A DNA stretch of 35,625 bases, from NCBI RefSeq assembly GCF_002022275.1, contig NZ_MSDF01000052.1:351167-386791 (forward strand). Reading direction: 5' to 3'. A model generated the notes under the pieces. It was not told the origin of the DNA and searched no databases. It was given only the letters and a program-made list of their open reading frames with translations. The first letter of the stretch is position 1, and each line of letters begins with the position of its first letter. This DNA comes from Pseudomonas fluorescens. GTDB lineage: Bacteria; Pseudomonadota; Gammaproteobacteria; Pseudomonadales; Pseudomonadaceae. A program made the translations under genes and the position numbers. Positions 24,739 through 32,501 of this stretch are shown here, in pieces.

Positions 24739-27210
24739 ATGGCTGTCATCGTCGGAATCATCGTTTTCTTCATCGCTCTGGCGTTATTAGCCAAGTTGCT
24801 GCGCGTTATTGGCGCGGTTTTGCAGTTCGCCCTTGGCTTGGCCGGCGTCGTCACTCTAGGGCTGCCTGCCGCCTACGGCATGGTGCTGGAAGCCGGCTGC
24901 AAACGGCCCTGGCTGCGCAGCGGTGCAGGCTGGCTGACGGCTGTCGCGGCACTCATCATGACCCTCTGCTGGAGCGTGCGGGGCTGGTATCCACACCTTC
25001 CTGCCGGCAGCTTTGCGAGCCTGAAATTCGCGCTGCCGGCCGGGTTGTTCGTGGCGATGCTGGTGGTCCACCGCAAGAGTCTGCGCAGCCATGCGGGCAA
25101 CCGGGCGCAGGAGTGGGTGCTCAAGAAGGACCAGGAATTCCATCGCTGCCTGCACGGCACCTTCGCATTGTTGCTGACGTCTGCGGCGATCCCTGCGCTA
25201 TTCGACCTTCTGCACTGGCCGGCGGCGGTAGTTGTGGCCTACGCCTATTGGGGTGTGGCGTTGCTGGTACAGCTTTATTGCATCAGTCACGACTATGCCC
25301 GCACCCGCCTTGAGCGTGACACAGTGCACGCGTTACAGGTGCAAACGTCGCTCAATGTCAGCCAGACCCTCAAACACTTGAGTGCCGACAGCTTGCTGGA
25401 GAGCCAGGAGGTCGAGACGATTTTCAATGGGCGCTTGTCCTGTTTGGCAGGTGCCGGCACGTTGCATGAGATAGAAGTCGCCGGCCAACGCTGGGTCTTC
25501 GCCACAGGCTGGTACCGCACGCGTTACAAGGCACTTCACGGCGTGCTGCTCAAGCAGGTGCGCCACCGTTCAGAGTCACTTGGCGGCATTGTGCGCGGCG
25601 CGTTCGGGTTTGAAGGGGCTGCCGGACAGGACTACATCGAGCGGCACATGAGCTTCGGCCAGTATCAGGATTTTCGTGACGGGCGCTTCTGGTGCACCTT
25701 TGCACAATCGCCGCGAATAAGCTGTTGCACGGCGTGCGGGATCGCGCAGGTGCGCGACAGCGCGAACGACGCAGAGTGGTTTTGCTCCACGACTTGTATT
25801 CAAACCGAGCAGGTCTGCCTGACGGTCCGTGACAAACCACAGGAAGAGTTCCTCGCGGATGCCGCCAGCAATGGCTTCGTGCTGATGGCGGCTGGCAGTG
25901 CCTGGGATGCCAATCACAAGCTCTTCGCAGCCGGTGGCCAGGGCCACGGCTTCGCCGCTGAAAAGGCCAACCACCGTGTCGATCGCTTGATGGGGCGTAA
26001 CGCCGAGATCCTGGGCGATAACAACGCGAAAAACGGCGCTGATCGTCTGGTTCAAGGGCAGATGATCCAGACCAAATACTGTTCTACCGGTGCGCGCAGT
26101 GTGGGCGCCGCATTCGATGGGCAACAGGGCAACTACAAGTACCTGGACGCATCGGGGCGGCCCATGCAAATCGAGGTGCCGAAAGATCAACACGTTGCTG
26201 CCGTGCATACCCTCCAGAAAAAGATTGCCGAGGGCAAGGTACCCGGTGTCTCGGACCCGAAGGATGCAGCAAAACTCATCCGCAGGGGCCATCTGACCTA
26301 CAGCCAGGCACGCAACATCACCAAGTTTGGCACCTTCGAGTCCATTGCTTATGACATTACCGAAGGTGTGGTGGTCGGGGCCGTCGCCGGCGGGATCAGT
26401 TTCGGCGTCAGCGCCATGTTGTTCTACCTGAAAACCCAGGACCGTCGCCAAGCCATACGGGTGGCAGCGGTGCAGGCCGGCAAGACGTTCGGGCGCAGCC
26501 TGACGGTGTATGTGGCTGCCCAGCAATTGCACCGCGTGCAGTTTATCCAGCGTTCGCTGACGCTGATTGATGTAACCAGCCTGGCGCCCAGCACGCGCAA
26601 GCTGTTGGCTCAAGGCATGGGCGTGAGCAAGAGCGGCGTGAACAAGGCCCTGCGCGGCACGGTGATCAGTTCCATCGCCGTGATTGCGGTGACCACCGGG
26701 CCGGACCTGGTCAAGCTTGCCCGGGGGCGCATCTCCAAAGCGCAATTTGCCAAGAACCTGGCCGTTGCATCATCCGGTGTGGCCGGTGGTGCAGTCGGCT
26801 CTATTGCGGGGGGCATACTTGCCGCTCCACTGGGACCCATCGGCGCGATGGTGGGGCGAACGGCTGGCGGCATTATCGGTGGCGTCGTGGCCAGCGCCCT
26901 TTCCAGTAAATTGATGGGCAAACTGGTTCAGGAAGACCGAGTGCTTATCATCGGCATCATTCAAGCCCAACTCGAGTACCTTGCTGTCACCTTCATGCTG
27001 GCCAAGGAAGAACTCGACAGCGTCAATGCCAACCTGGACAAGGCCCTTAGCCAGAAGAGCCTGGAAGTGATCTTCGCCGCCAAGGAGCAACGCCGCGCAA
27101 TGGCCAACTTTTACCTTAAGCCGGTGGTTGTGGCGGTGGTGCGCCAGCGCCCGGTGATTGGGTTTTCGCCGGGGGATGTGATGCAGGCGTGTGAAGAAAT
27201 GGTGGCCTGA
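24739..27210 (+). CDS. Large membrane protein, zinc-ribbon-like and nuclease-like motifs, unknown function
   Basis: 823-aa protein I do not recognise as a named family. Residues 1-45, 64-82, 96-110 and 140-182 look like membrane segments. A soluble region follows with a Cys set C330-x2-C333...C349-x3-C353 (plus C329, C360), zinc-ribbon-like. Next is a strongly patterned block, HGFAAEKANHRVDRL (403-417), DNNAKNGADRL (427-437) and IQTKYC (443-448), in which Glu408, Asp435, Gln444 and Lys446 could form an E...D...QxK active site of PD-(D/E)XK nuclease type. Residues 541-560 and 640-655 are hydrophobic, and 675-722 is a Gly/Ala-rich glycine-zipper stretch (AGGAVGSIAGGILAAPLGPI) typical of membrane-inserting proteins. 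Two helical segments close it. Start: ATG at 24739, after an alternative TTG at 24736; the ribosome site is weak. No partner gene is coupled. It might be a toxin, effector or defence protein. Confidence 0.8.
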   Translation: MAVIVGIIVFFIALALLAKLLRVIGAVLQFALGLAGVVTLGLPAAYGMVLEAGCKRPWLRSGAGWLTAVAALIMTLCWSVRGWYPHLPAGSFASLKFALPAGLFVAMLVVHRKSLRSHAGNRAQEWVLKKDQEFHRCLHGTFALLLTSAAIPALFDLLHWPAAVVVAYAYWGVALLVQLYCISHDYARTRLERDTVHALQVQTSLNVSQTLKHLSADSLLESQEVETIFNGRLSCLAGAGTLHEIEVAGQRWVFATGWYRTRYKALHGVLLKQVRHRSESLGGIVRGAFGFEGAAGQDYIERHMSFGQYQDFRDGRFWCTFAQSPRISCCTACGIAQVRDSANDAEWFCSTTCIQTEQVCLTVRDKPQEEFLADAASNGFVLMAAGSAWDANHKLFAAGGQGHGFAAEKANHRVDRLMGRNAEILGDNNAKNGADRLVQGQMIQTKYCSTGARSVGAAFDGQQGNYKYLDASGRPMQIEVPKDQHVAAVHTLQKKIAEGKVPGVSDPKDAAKLIRRGHLTYSQARNITKFGTFESIAYDITEGVVVGAVAGGISFGVSAMLFYLKTQDRRQAIRVAAVQAGKTFGRSLTVYVAAQQLHRVQFIQRSLTLIDVTSLAPSTRKLLAQGMGVSKSGVNKALRGTVISSIAVIAVTTGPDLVKLARGRISKAQFAKNLAVASSGVAGGAVGSIAGGILAAPLGPIGAMVGRTAGGIIGGVVASALSSKLMGKLVQEDRVLIIGIIQAQLEYLAVTFMLAKEELDSVNANLDKALSQKSLEVIFAAKEQRRAMANFYLKPVVVAVVRQRPVIGFSPGDVMQACEEMVA

Positions 27211-27218
27211 CAGCTGCC

Positions 27219-27238
27219 GGCCTGATGCTCGTCAGGCC
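27219..27238. terminator. Hairpin between converging genes
   Basis: GGCCTGA and TCAGGCC pair as a 7-bp stem around a 6-base loop, nine bases after the stop of the large membrane protein and before the end of the convergent kinase gene. No T-run follows. Confidence 0.4.
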
Positions 27239-27304
27239 TGGCCCCTACCGGGTGTTTTCCCGAACTGCACCGCTATCGATCAATGAGCTGATTAGCGCAA
27301 GCCC

Positions 27305-27913
27305 TCAGTCGCTGTCATCAAGCAAGTTATTCAATGCAACGGCTCGCAACTCGCGGACTTTATTGATGCTTTTTTCCGGCGAAGAACTCACCACGTCGCG
27401 GGGATCATTGATTAGCACCCGGCCATGCTCATCGATGAGGAACTGCAAATCTTCGATGTGCAGGTGGTGGTTTTTCAGCCTGGAAATGATCGCGTCGCAG
27501 TCCTTCAAGACGTTGGTATTGAAGGCTTCGCGCGTGGGCAGCTTCTGGCGATTATGGATCACGTCTTCAGAATCCAGCGCGCGGTGAATGTAGTCTTTGG
27601 AAAGGCCCACTGCACCTGCGTAGGCAACCAGGGCATGGGCATCAACCACTGGAAAACCCAGGTTTTTAAGCTGCTTGGTCAACGCCATTTCTTTAGCGGC
27701 GTATGCACTCTCGCTCGTGCTTCCGGTGGTGCCCGCACGGATCAGGCACACGCACTGCCTCGGGTCCTGCCGGGAATGGTAAACATCTTTCTGGCTGCCG
27801 CTGCCCAGTTTTTCACCCACAGACGGGATTGTATGAAACTCAGGGATCGCCGTGTTCTCGGTGTGGCTAGCAATGTACGGACTGGAAACAGCACTGGAAA
27901 CGTTGCGTACCAT
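27305..27913 (-). CDS. HopBF1-like type III effector kinase (putative)
   Basis: 202-aa minimal kinase-like protein. A glycine loop LGSGSQKDVY (36-45, with Lys42), a helix AAKEMALTKQL that may supply the alpha-C Glu, a catalytic-loop equivalent HLHIEDLQFL (Asp155) and a metal-binding NDP (Asp170) can be read in order. Length and the Asp pair match the effector HopBF1, for which I recall Asp154 and Asp169 as essential; HopBF1 phosphorylates host HSP90 and inactivates it. The N-terminus (MVRNVSSAVSSPYIAS) is Ser-rich with no acidic residue before position 19, as in type III secreted proteins. GAGAGG precedes the ATG, and a perfect hrp box lies 62 bases upstream. The gene is visibly richer in A/T than its neighbours, suggesting acquisition. 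No type III apparatus or chaperone gene is in the window. Confidence 0.78.
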   Translation of the reverse strand: MVRNVSSAVSSPYIASHTENTAIPEFHTIPSVGEKLGSGSQKDVYHSRQDPRQCVCLIRAGTTGSTSESAYAAKEMALTKQLKNLGFPVVDAHALVAYAGAVGLSKDYIHRALDSEDVIHNRQKLPTREAFNTNVLKDCDAIISRLKNHHLHIEDLQFLIDEHGRVLINDPRDVVSSSPEKSINKVRELRAVALNNLLDDSD

Positions 27914-27975
27914 GACCCATCACCTCTCATAGTTTAAACCGGTTGGATTTGCGATGGTCGCTATCGCAATCCGGG

Positions 27976-28003
27976 TGAGTGGGCGGGTTGGGCATCGGGT
28001 TCC
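27976..28003 (-). promoter_or_regulatory. hrp box, HrpL-dependent promoter
   Basis: On the minus strand GGAACC (28003-27998), 15 bases, then CCACTCA (27982-27976) match the HrpL ECF-sigma consensus GGAACC-N15/16-CCACNNA at every fixed position. It points at the HopBF1-like gene, whose ATG is 62 bases beyond the -10 half. Confidence 0.85.
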
Positions 28004-28076
28004 CATTCATTATGTGCTGAACCTTCAGGGCTGGCGTGTTTGCGATCATCTGCGGCCGTTGGCAGAAGCGTCGCGG

Positions 28077-28721
28077 TCAGCGGCTGGCAATACGATAAGC
28101 ACACCGCCGCGCCCCCAGCTGAATGTGCTCCACCCGCTCGACGTTCGCCTGCAACACGTGCTCGAAGACCTGCAGTTCCGCCCGACAAAACCCCTGGCAC
28201 GCGGTGGCCGCTGCACAGATCGGGCAATGGTTCTCCACCAGGATCAACGCACCGTCCGGCTGCTCGCTCCATTCGGCCATGTAGCCTTCACGCGTGCGCA
28301 GCGCGGCCAGGCGTTCTACCCGCGCCTTCAGGCCAATCAGGCCTTCCATCTCGCGCTCATACAGCGCCTGGGTCTGGCGCTCGCGCACGTCGATCAGGCG
28401 CTCAATCGCCTCTTCGCCAAAGGTCTCGCGGACGCTCTGCAACAATTGCATCGTGAGTTCCGAATGGGTATCCGGAAAACGCGCGTGGCCTGCCGCCGTC
28501 AGCTGCCACACCTGCGTCGGGCGCCCTACTCCGCGAACCTCTGAACGGGCCTGCACCCAGCCACTGGCCGCCAACTTCACCAGTTGCTGGCGCGCGGCCT
28601 CACCGCTGGTGCCCAGGAACACCCCCATGTCGCTTGCCAGTTGCGGCCCTCGCGTTTTGAGAATGTGCAGCACACGGTCTGCCGGTGATGCCGATGAATA
28701 TTCCAAGTCATTTCTTGACAA
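28077..28721 (-). CDS. SufR-like Fe-S helix-turn-helix regulator
   Basis: 214-aa DNA-binding protein. An N-terminal winged helix (RVLHILKTRGPQLASDMGVFLGTSGEAARQQLVKLAASGWV, then RGVGRPTQVWQLT as the wing) is followed by a helical dimer region and a C-terminal Cys cluster ENHCPICAAATACQGFC with Cys 166, 169, 175 and 179, and RRCAYRI with Cys207. The pattern N-H-C-P-I...C...E...C-x-Y-x-I is that of SufR, which holds an Fe-S cluster and senses iron or oxidative stress; I recall Cys164, 177 and 205 in SufR, the same spacing as Cys166, 179 and 207 here. I use a TTG at 28721 with GGAG nine bases before; upstream ATGs (28796, 28787) have no ribosome site and add unlikely residues. Divergent from the exporter, so probably its regulator. 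Confidence 0.8.
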   Translation of the reverse strand: MSRNDLEYSSASPADRVLHILKTRGPQLASDMGVFLGTSGEAARQQLVKLAASGWVQARSEVRGVGRPTQVWQLTAAGHARFPDTHSELTMQLLQSVRETFGEEAIERLIDVRERQTQALYEREMEGLIGLKARVERLAALRTREGYMAEWSEQPDGALILVENHCPICAAATACQGFCRAELQVFEHVLQANVERVEHIQLGARRCAYRIASR

Positions 28722-28744
28722 AATAAAACGCTCCGCCTCAATAT
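28715..28744 (+). promoter_or_regulatory. Probable sigma-70 promoter of the MFS gene
   Basis: TTGACA at 28715-28720, an 18-base spacer, then CAATAT at 28739-28744. The -35 is perfect; the -10 keeps the important A2, A5 and T6. It overlaps the proposed start codon of the divergent regulator, so binding of that regulator could repress both genes. Confidence 0.4.
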
Positions 28745-28834
28745 TCAAAGCAATTACTTGGTAAATTAACTCAAGCCTGACCCTCATGCAATTCACCGCG
28801 CGCTGCAGGGCGCAAGCATTACAAGGAAGCGTTG

Positions 28835-30262
28835 ATGCACACCCAAGACAGCAGTTGGAGCGAGTTGCTCCGTGGCAAGAACGGCGCCCGTTCTCTGGCC
28901 CTTTCCGGCGGCATTGCGCTGTATGCCACCAACACCTATATCGCCACGACCATCCTGCCGTCGGTGGTCGCAGAAATCGGCGGCCTGGCGCTGTATGCCT
29001 GGAGCACCACGCTGTACGTGGTGGCTTCGATCCTCGGCTCTGCCCTCACTTCAAGGCTGCTGCAACGCACCAGTCCACGGCAGGCTTATGCCGTTGGGAC
29101 CTTGATATTCATGGTGGGCGTGCTGATCTGCGCCGTGGCGCCGAGCATGCCGGTGATGCTGGTCGGGCGGTCGATCCAGGGGTTGGGCGGCGGGATGTTG
29201 CTTGCGCTGTGTTACTCGATGATTCAACTGGTGTTCGAAGAACGCTTGTGGCCACGCGCGATGGCGCTGGTGTCCGGCATGTGGGGCGTGGCGACGCTGG
29301 TCGGCCCGGCGGTGGGTGGCGTGTTTGCCGAAATGGACGCCTGGCGCTTCGCCTTCGGCTCGATGGTGCCGGTGAGCCTGGCCTACATCGTACTCACCAG
29401 CCGGGCGCTGCCGCCGCGCGACACCACGACGGCCGCGACCACTCGACTGCCGGTTGCGCAGCTGGTGCTGCTGGCCGCCGCCGTGCTGGCGGTGTGCGCC
29501 GGCAGTGTGTCGTCGCTGCCGAGCTGGAACCTGCTGGGCATCGGCGCCTGCGCCGTGCTGGTGGTGCTGCTGATTCGCAAAGAGTCCAGGGCCACGGTGC
29601 GTTTGCTGCCCCGCGACGCGCTGAAGTTCAGTACGCCGCTCTGTGCACTGTACGCCACCACCTGCCTGCTGGTGATCGGCATGAGCAGCGAGATTTTCAT
29701 GCCGTACTTCCTGCAGCACCTGCACGGCCAATCACCATTGATCGCCGGTTACATGGCCGCGCTGATGGCCGCCGGCTGGACGGTCTCGGAAATCCTCAGT
29801 TCCGGCTGGACCGGCCGCCGTGCCCACTACGCCATCCTCGCAGGGCCGCTGTTTATCGTGGTGGGGTTGGTAGTGCTGGCACTCACCACGCCGATAGCCA
29901 GCCACGGCGAATGGGCACGCCTGGCACCTATCTGCCTCGGCCTGTTTATGGTCGGTTTCGGTATTGGTCTGGGCTGGCCGCATCTGCTGACGCGCATCCT
30001 GCAGGTGGCCTCGGCGCAAGACAAAGACACCGCCGCCTCCTCGATCACCACCCTGCAACTGTTTGCCATGGCGTTGGGCGCGGCGCTGGCGGGCGTGATC
30101 TCGAACATGGCGGGCATCAACGATTCGATCGGCAACGAAGGCGCCAGCCACGCGGCGCGCCTGTTGTTCGCACTGTTCACCCTGGCACCGCTGCTGGCGT
30201 GGATGATGGCGTTGCGCGCCACACGCACGACACCCCTCGCCGATGGGTTGACCCAGCCTTAA
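28835..30262 (+). CDS. MFS exporter, multidrug type
   Basis: 475-aa inner-membrane transporter with 12-14 hydrophobic helices. The first helix has NTYIATTILPSVVAEIG, resembling the D/N-x-x-I-V-x-x-A-L-P motif of drug:H+ antiporters; LVGRSIQGLGGGMLLAL is the next conserved stretch, and GPAVGGVF is the antiporter motif C. These features place it in the EmrB/QacA-like drug efflux group. Start ATG at 28835 with AAGGAAG five bases upstream. It is divergent from the SufR-like regulator and ends ten bases before the convergent XRE regulator. The substrate is unknown. Confidence 0.88.
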   Translation: MHTQDSSWSELLRGKNGARSLALSGGIALYATNTYIATTILPSVVAEIGGLALYAWSTTLYVVASILGSALTSRLLQRTSPRQAYAVGTLIFMVGVLICAVAPSMPVMLVGRSIQGLGGGMLLALCYSMIQLVFEERLWPRAMALVSGMWGVATLVGPAVGGVFAEMDAWRFAFGSMVPVSLAYIVLTSRALPPRDTTTAATTRLPVAQLVLLAAAVLAVCAGSVSSLPSWNLLGIGACAVLVVLLIRKESRATVRLLPRDALKFSTPLCALYATTCLLVIGMSSEIFMPYFLQHLHGQSPLIAGYMAALMAAGWTVSEILSSGWTGRRAHYAILAGPLFIVVGLVVLALTTPIASHGEWARLAPICLGLFMVGFGIGLGWPHLLTRILQVASAQDKDTAASSITTLQLFAMALGAALAGVISNMAGINDSIGNEGASHAARLLFALFTLAPLLAWMMALRATRTTPLADGLTQP

Positions 30263-30271
30263 CGCGCGGCG

Positions 30272-31051
30272 TCAGGCGGTCTGGTTAAACACCATCATCA
30301 TCAAATCCGGCCGCCCCTCGACCAGAAAATTGGAGAATTCCAGGGTGATCGGCCCAAGGTGAGGATGGTTCAGGCGCTTGAGCCCGCCTTCGTACCCGGC
30401 CACGTCATTGCTGCGCCAGAAGGCATCGAAGTCCGGGCTGACGCGGGATAGCTCCTGCACCAGTGCGTCAATGTCCTGCGAGGGCCCAAGGCGGGCGGCG
30501 TCTGCGCGAAAGGCATTGACGACCAGCCGGGCCACGGCGTGCCAATCGGCCTGCACGTCGCGTACGTTGGGGTCGGTAAACAGCAATCGCAGAATGTTGC
30601 GCTGCTCGGGCGGTAGTTGGCCGTAGTCCTTGAGCACAAGCGTTGCCTGATGGTTCCAGGCGACGACGTCCCAGGCGGCCGTGCGGACAATCGCCGGGGC
30701 CGCGATGCTATCCAGCACTCGCTGCAGACGTGGCCTGACCTCATCGCTGCCGTTTACGCGGGTTTCCGGCGGGTGACCAAAAGCCAGTATCCACAGGTGC
30801 TCACGCTCCGGCGCGGTCAGGCGCAGCCCTGTCGTGATGCGGTTGAGCACCTCTCGCGACGGCGCTCCACCACGTCCCTGTTCGAGCCAGGTGTACCAGG
30901 TGGGGCTGATATTGGCGAGTTGCGCCACTTCTTCACGGCGCAAACCGGCCGTTCGGCGGCGACCGGTCACGAAGCCGAACGAAACGGGGTCCAGGCGCAA
31001 GCGGCACGCCCGCAAAAAATCACCCAAAGGGTTATCGGTAAGAGTGGTCAT
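30272..31051 (-). CDS. XRE-family regulator with MmyB-like ligand domain
   Basis: 259-aa regulator. The N-terminal helix-turn-helix is GLRREEVAQLANISPTWYTWLEQGRG followed by SREVLNRI, the pattern of the helix-turn-helix/MmyB group. The rest (APAIVRTAAWDVVAWNHQA, then FTDPNVRDVQADWHAVARLVVNAFRAD and LNHPHLGPITLEFSNFLVEGRPDLMMMVF) is the PAS-like MmyB ligand-binding domain, thought to bind fatty-acid-like molecules. It is divergent from the SDR gene with 99 bases between them, and regulators of this group commonly control the divergent oxidoreductase. No defined operator was found. Confidence 0.9.
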   Translation of the reverse strand: MTTLTDNPLGDFLRACRLRLDPVSFGFVTGRRRTAGLRREEVAQLANISPTWYTWLEQGRGGAPSREVLNRITTGLRLTAPEREHLWILAFGHPPETRVNGSDEVRPRLQRVLDSIAAPAIVRTAAWDVVAWNHQATLVLKDYGQLPPEQRNILRLLFTDPNVRDVQADWHAVARLVVNAFRADAARLGPSQDIDALVQELSRVSPDFDAFWRSNDVAGYEGGLKRLNHPHLGPITLEFSNFLVEGRPDLMMMVFNQTA

Positions 31052-31150
31052 CGTTAGCCTGTTGGAATCTATACCCTGATAAAGCCACTACTTTTATAGC
31101 AGCGCGCCGGACCTGATGCTGCCTCCTGAATCTACTTCAGGAGTACTGCT

Positions 31151-32056
31151 ATGCGTATCTTTGTCACCGGCGCAAACGGTTTTATTGGTTCACGCGTGGT
31201 CTCGGAACTGCTTGCCGACGGGTATCAGGTTACAGGCCTGGTGCGCTCGGACGCCAGCGCACAAGCCTTAGAGGCCAAGGGTGCACAGGCTCAGCGCGGC
31301 ACATTGGAAGACCCGCAGGCCTGGGTGAACGCCCTCGAACACTGCGACGGGGTGATTCACACCGCGTTCGATCATGACTTCAACCATTTCGTCGCCAACT
31401 GCGAAAAAGATCGCCGGGTAATCAGCGCCATGGGCGCGGTACTGGAAGGCAGCCAGCGCCCGTTGATCATCACCTCCGCGACCGGTATGGGCCACAACGG
31501 CGATGATGACCTGGCGCGGGAAGCGATCTTCAATGCCGCACACCCCCACCCGCGTGTGGCCTCGGAACTGGAAGGCAACCGCCAGCTGGATGCCGGCATT
31601 GATGTGCGCGTAGTGCGCCTGCCGCAGGTTCACGACACCGTGCGCCAGGGGCTTATCACCTACTACGTTGCACTGGCGCGGGAAAAAGGCGTGGCGGCTT
31701 ATATCAATGACGGTGCCAACTGTTTCTCGGCGGCCCACGTCAGCGATGTCGCGAAGTTGTATGTCAGCGTACTGGAGAACGGTGAGCGCGGCGCGCGTTA
31801 TAACGCCGTTGCAGAGCAAGGCGTCAGCGCGCGCCAGATTGCCGAGGTCGTGGCCGAAGGCCTGGGGGTTTCCACCACCTCGCTGCAACCCGAAGCATCT
31901 GCGGCCCACTTCGGTTGGTTTGCCATGTTTGCCGCGGTCGACCTGCGCGCCAGCAGCGAGTGGACGCGGCACCAGTTGAACTGGCAGCCCAACGCCCCGG
32001 GCTTGCTGGATGACCTGCGTGCCATGGACTACTCGAACGTGGCGGCCCACGGGTGA
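31151..32056 (+). CDS. NAD(P)-dependent epimerase/dehydratase-type oxidoreductase
   Basis: 301-aa extended short-chain dehydrogenase. It starts with the nucleotide-binding motif VTGANGFIGSRVV (GxxGxxG), then LVRSDASAQAL, GVIHTAFDHDF and TSATGMGHNG. The classical YxxxK is not obvious, which places it among the atypical SDRs that act as NAD(P)H reductases or sensors. CAGGAG lies nine bases before the ATG. It is divergent from the XRE regulator, which probably controls it, and is followed 55 bases later by the SnoaL-like gene. Confidence 0.9.
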   Translation: MRIFVTGANGFIGSRVVSELLADGYQVTGLVRSDASAQALEAKGAQAQRGTLEDPQAWVNALEHCDGVIHTAFDHDFNHFVANCEKDRRVISAMGAVLEGSQRPLIITSATGMGHNGDDDLAREAIFNAAHPHPRVASELEGNRQLDAGIDVRVVRLPQVHDTVRQGLITYYVALAREKGVAAYINDGANCFSAAHVSDVAKLYVSVLENGERGARYNAVAEQGVSARQIAEVVAEGLGVSTTSLQPEASAAHFGWFAMFAAVDLRASSEWTRHQLNWQPNAPGLLDDLRAMDYSNVAAHG

Positions 32057-32111
32057 TATAACAACGCCTTGCCATCGGGCGCGCGCAGCGCCCGAATCAA
32101 GGAGAACGTTG

Positions 32112-32498
32112 ATGACCCGAAACGAACTCGCTGACCTCTACAAAGGCTACATCGCCTGCTTGAATCACCAAGCCTGGGACAACCTCGGGCACTTCGTCCA
32201 TACGCACGTCACCTACAACGCCACCACCGTCGGCCTCGACGGTTATCGCGCCATGCTGGAGCGTGACTTCCGGGAAATCCCGGATCTGGTGTTTCGCATC
32301 CAGTTGCTGGTGGCCGACCCACCCACTGTCGCCAGCCGGCTGAATTTCAACGTGAGCCCCCGAGGTGAATTTTTCGGCCTGCCGATCAACGGCAAGACCG
32401 TTACCTTCGATGAAAACGTATTCTACGAATTCGTCGACGGGAAAATTGCGCACGTCTGGTCAGTGATCGACAAGGCGGCGATCGAACAACAGCTGTAA
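32112..32498 (+). CDS. SnoaL-like ester cyclase family protein
   Basis: 128-aa protein with the cone-shaped SnoaL/NTF2 fold pattern: N-terminal helices ELADLYKGYIACLNHQAWDNLGHFV, then DGYRAMLERDFREIPDLVFRIQLLVAD and strands ending FDENVFYEFVDGKIAHVWSVIDKAAI. Relatives act as polyketide cyclases, isomerases or dehydratases, or have no proven activity. ATG at 32112 has AAGGAG eight bases upstream; the open frame reaches back into the previous gene. It probably shares a transcript with the SDR, and the AraC gene begins three bases after its stop. Confidence 0.85.
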   Translation: MTRNELADLYKGYIACLNHQAWDNLGHFVHTHVTYNATTVGLDGYRAMLERDFREIPDLVFRIQLLVADPPTVASRLNFNVSPRGEFFGLPINGKTVTFDENVFYEFVDGKIAHVWSVIDKAAIEQQL

Positions 32499-32501
32499 TG
32501 G

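Noticed and set aside
24739..27913. Membrane protein and HopBF1-like kinase as a toxin-immunity or two-gene system
   Set aside because: The genes converge, have separate control (a hrp box only for the kinase) and differ in composition, so adjacency alone does not support a joint system.
27425..27937. 170-codon plus-strand frame opposite the HopBF1-like gene
   Set aside because: The minus-strand frame has a ribosome site, kinase-like motifs and a hrp box; the plus frame has none of these.
28786..30288. 500-codon frame overlapping the MFS gene in another plus frame
   Set aside because: The MFS frame has the hydrophobic helices, conserved motifs and AAGGAAG; the other is Arg/Gly-rich and featureless.
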